From: CAZJCK01 sp964544635
GTDB lineage: Bacteria; Zixibacteria; MSB-5A5; GN15; FEB-12
Direction of reading: 5' to 3'
Assembly (NCBI GenBank): GCA_964544635.1
Contig: CAZJCK010000074.1
Span: 1 to 14,401, forward strand
Length of the DNA stretch: 14,401 nucleotides
The notes under the pieces were generated by a model. The model did no database searches, was not told the origin of the DNA, and saw only the letters and a program-made list of their open reading frames with translations. Positions 12,800-14,401 of the stretch are shown one piece after another; the first letter of the stretch is position 1, and the number at the start of each line of letters is the position of its first letter. Position numbers and translations under genes: made by a program.

Positions 12800-14220
12800 T
12801 TACCAGGCTTGCTTTTCATGGCGGCAAACTGCTCTTTGAGGCCATATCGTTCGATTTTCCGGTACAGCGTCGAGGTATCGATGCCCAGAATTCGCGCAGC
12901 CTCGGCCTTGTTGCCGTCGGTCTGACTCATCACAAAATGAATGTACGCCTTCTCAATCGACTCCAGGGTGGGGTTGAGCAACGGTTCGTCGGAATTGGAC
13001 AACTGCGACGGATTTGCATTTTGCAATGGCGACTGTTCGGTCGGCTGGGCAGCGGCCATCTTTTCCGGGAAATCAGAGATGTCGATCCGCTCCCCTTTAG
13101 ACAAAAGCGCCGCCCGCTCCAGGGTGTTTTCCAGCTCGCGAACATTGCCCGGCCAGCGGTAATTTCGCAGCAGCTGCATCGCCTCATCGGAAACCGGCTT
13201 CGGCTCGCGGTTCTGGCGGCTGAAGATGCGCGTGAGAAAATGCTCGACTAACAGATCGAGATCGTCTCTGCGGTCCCGCAGCGGCGGGATATAGACGGGG
13301 ATAACGTTGAGGCGGTAGAACAGATCTTCCCGGAAACTGCCGGCCTTGACATCGGCCTCCAGGTCGGCATTGGTAGCGGCGATCAGGCGGACATTGACAT
13401 GGATAGGCTTGGTATCGCCAACCGGCGTAATGAGTTGATCCTCGAGCACGCGTAACAGCTTGACCTGCACCGAAACCGGCATGTTGCCGACTTCGTCGAG
13501 AAAGAAGGTGCCGCCGTCAGCCACCTTGAAAAGCCCGTCCTTGTCCTTTATGGCCCCGGTAAACGAACCCTTCTTGTGGCCGAACAGCTCTGACTCCAGG
13601 AGGTTCTCCGGCAGCGCCCCGCAGTTGATGGTCACAAACGGTCCGTTGGCGCGGTTGGAGTGGTGATGGATCGCCTTGGCGACAAGATCCTTACCGGTGC
13701 CCGACTCGCCGCGGATGAGCACGGTTGATTCGGTAGCGGCAATCTGGCGGGCCAGTTGTTTGAGCTGGGTGACGATCTCCGAGGAACCGATGAACTTGTC
13801 GAACGAGTTGTCGGTTGCCAGTTGTTTTTTGAGCTGGACGTTTTCAGTGCGCAGGCGGGCGTGGGAAATGTTCTTTTCGATAATCAGCTTGATTTCGTCG
13901 ACTTTGAACGGCTTGGTGATGTAATCGGACGCCCCGCGCTTCATCGCCTCGATGGCGGTATCAACCGAGGCATAGGCGGTCATGACCAGCATATCCTGGT
14001 CGGACTTGAACGACCGGATCTCCTGGAGGACATCGAGGCCCGACATCTCCGGCATATTGAGGTCGACTATAGTAAGGTCGTAGTTTTCTTTTCGAAGACG
14101 TGAGATGCCTTCTTTGGGGGAGGTCACGGAATCGACGCGGTAGCCTTCTTTGGCCAGCATGATTTCCATGAAGTTGCACATCGACTCTTCGTCGTCGATT
14201 ATCAGTATCCGTGCGGACAT
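12793..14220 (-). CDS. NtrC/PilR-type sigma-54-dependent response regulator
   Basis: This 475-residue protein has the complete three-domain plan. The receiver (about 1-118) has the acidic pocket D9-D10, phospho-acceptor D53 (IVDLNMPEMSG), T81 and K103 (ITKPF). The AAA+ domain (about 140-375) has Walker A GESGTGKD (171-178), the sigma-54 loop GSFTGA (218-223; Ser for the usual Ala), Walker B GGTFFLDE, FREDLFYRL with the arginine-finger region, and GNVRELEN. A Fis-type HTH is at about 422-462 (KAEAARILGIDTSTLYRKI). When phosphorylated it should form a ring and remodel sigma-54 RNA polymerase. Two sigma-54-like promoters before the pilins just downstream are the likely targets, a PilR-like role. 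AGGGAG lies 6 nt before the ATG. Its kinase is not in the window and may be upstream. Confidence 0.93.
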   Translation of the reverse strand: MSARILIIDDEESMCNFMEIMLAKEGYRVDSVTSPKEGISRLRKENYDLTIVDLNMPEMSGLDVLQEIRSFKSDQDMLVMTAYASVDTAIEAMKRGASDYITKPFKVDEIKLIIEKNISHARLRTENVQLKKQLATDNSFDKFIGSSEIVTQLKQLARQIAATESTVLIRGESGTGKDLVAKAIHHHSNRANGPFVTINCGALPENLLESELFGHKKGSFTGAIKDKDGLFKVADGGTFFLDEVGNMPVSVQVKLLRVLEDQLITPVGDTKPIHVNVRLIAATNADLEADVKAGSFREDLFYRLNVIPVYIPPLRDRRDDLDLLVEHFLTRIFSRQNREPKPVSDEAMQLLRNYRWPGNVRELENTLERAALLSKGERIDISDFPEKMAAAQPTEQSPLQNANPSQLSNSDEPLLNPTLESIEKAYIHFVMSQTDGNKAEAARILGIDTSTLYRKIERYGLKEQFAAMKSKPGNK

Positions 14221-14386
14221 TTCAACTCCCTGCTTCCGCGCAGTTGTAGACGTGGGGTTCCATACTGTATGTCGGCATGTTTGGATCTCTTAACATGGCC
14301 GCCCGGGACTTTGCGCGAAGGTTGAACAATTGGCTGGACTTGTGGGGAAGAAGCGAGTGTTCTTCGGATAAAGGTGACCGCAATGA

Positions 14387-14401
14387 GTCATTCCGGCGGA
14401 G
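14387..14401 (+). repeat. REP-like repeat head cut by the window edge
   Basis: GTCATTCCGGCGGAG matches the fragment at 10786-10802 in 13 of its 15 bases or so and opens like the complete repeat at 10846. The right arm, if present, lies outside the window. A copy here would place repeats on both sides of the whole pilin locus. Confidence 0.45.

Overview
The window is chromosomal-looking, moderately GC-rich DNA from a Gram-negative (two-membrane) bacterium. The evidence for two membranes is an outer-membrane beta-barrel protein, secreted proteins and type IV pilins. Clear Shine-Dalgarno sites precede several genes. No rRNA, tRNA or single-copy marker lies here, so the lineage cannot be fixed. 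The mix of HDOD, DUF4097, NtrC-type regulator and short GIY-YIG genes fits a deltaproteobacterium-like or FCB-group/candidate-phylum organism such as Zixibacteria, but that is only a guess.

Layout. (1) 77-840, minus: a two-gene unit of a sigma-region-4-like DNA-binding protein with a Cys/His motif and a ribbon-helix-helix protein, joined by an ATGA overlap. (2) 996-5209, plus: a CPBP-family membrane protease, an omptin-like outer-membrane barrel with an apparently intact Asp-Asp/Asp-His active site, and a coiled-coil plus DUF4097 envelope protein whose leader can fold into competing hairpins. (3) 5213-10707, minus: four co-directional genes, probably an operon. In order of transcription they are a secreted protein with 13 GxDxY-type repeats, a secreted HEAT-repeat protein (ATGA overlap), a DEDD exonuclease with a TPR-like tail (38-bp overlap) and an HDOD protein with an orphan histidine-kinase-like dimerisation segment. 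This unit converges on the DUF4097 gene with only 3 bp between the stops. (4) 10762-11423: a palindromic repeat island around a 95-codon GIY-YIG endonuclease gene. The gene sits between two perfect 27-bp inverted repeats, and the right repeat starts a three-copy array of 43-bp period. (5) 11478-14220, minus: a type IV pilin locus with an NtrC/PilR-type sigma-54 response regulator followed by two paralogous prepilins. Each prepilin has its own sigma-54-type promoter and rho-independent terminator. The cognate kinase is not in the window.

How the genes may work together. The regulator gene next to two GG-N10-GC promoters makes a self-contained pilin control module, with a shared TGCATTTTGCAA motif as a candidate enhancer site. 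The minus-strand operon couples two exported repeat proteins to a nuclease and a signalling protein; no established pathway known to me explains this set. The GIY-YIG gene with its flanking inverted repeats looks like a small REP-type mobile or repeat-maintaining unit and, with the GxDxY operon, is the best candidate here for something undescribed. Positions 1-76 hold nothing I can support. The longest gene-free stretch, 11963-12273, carries a terminator, a TTGCAA cluster and a sigma-54 promoter.
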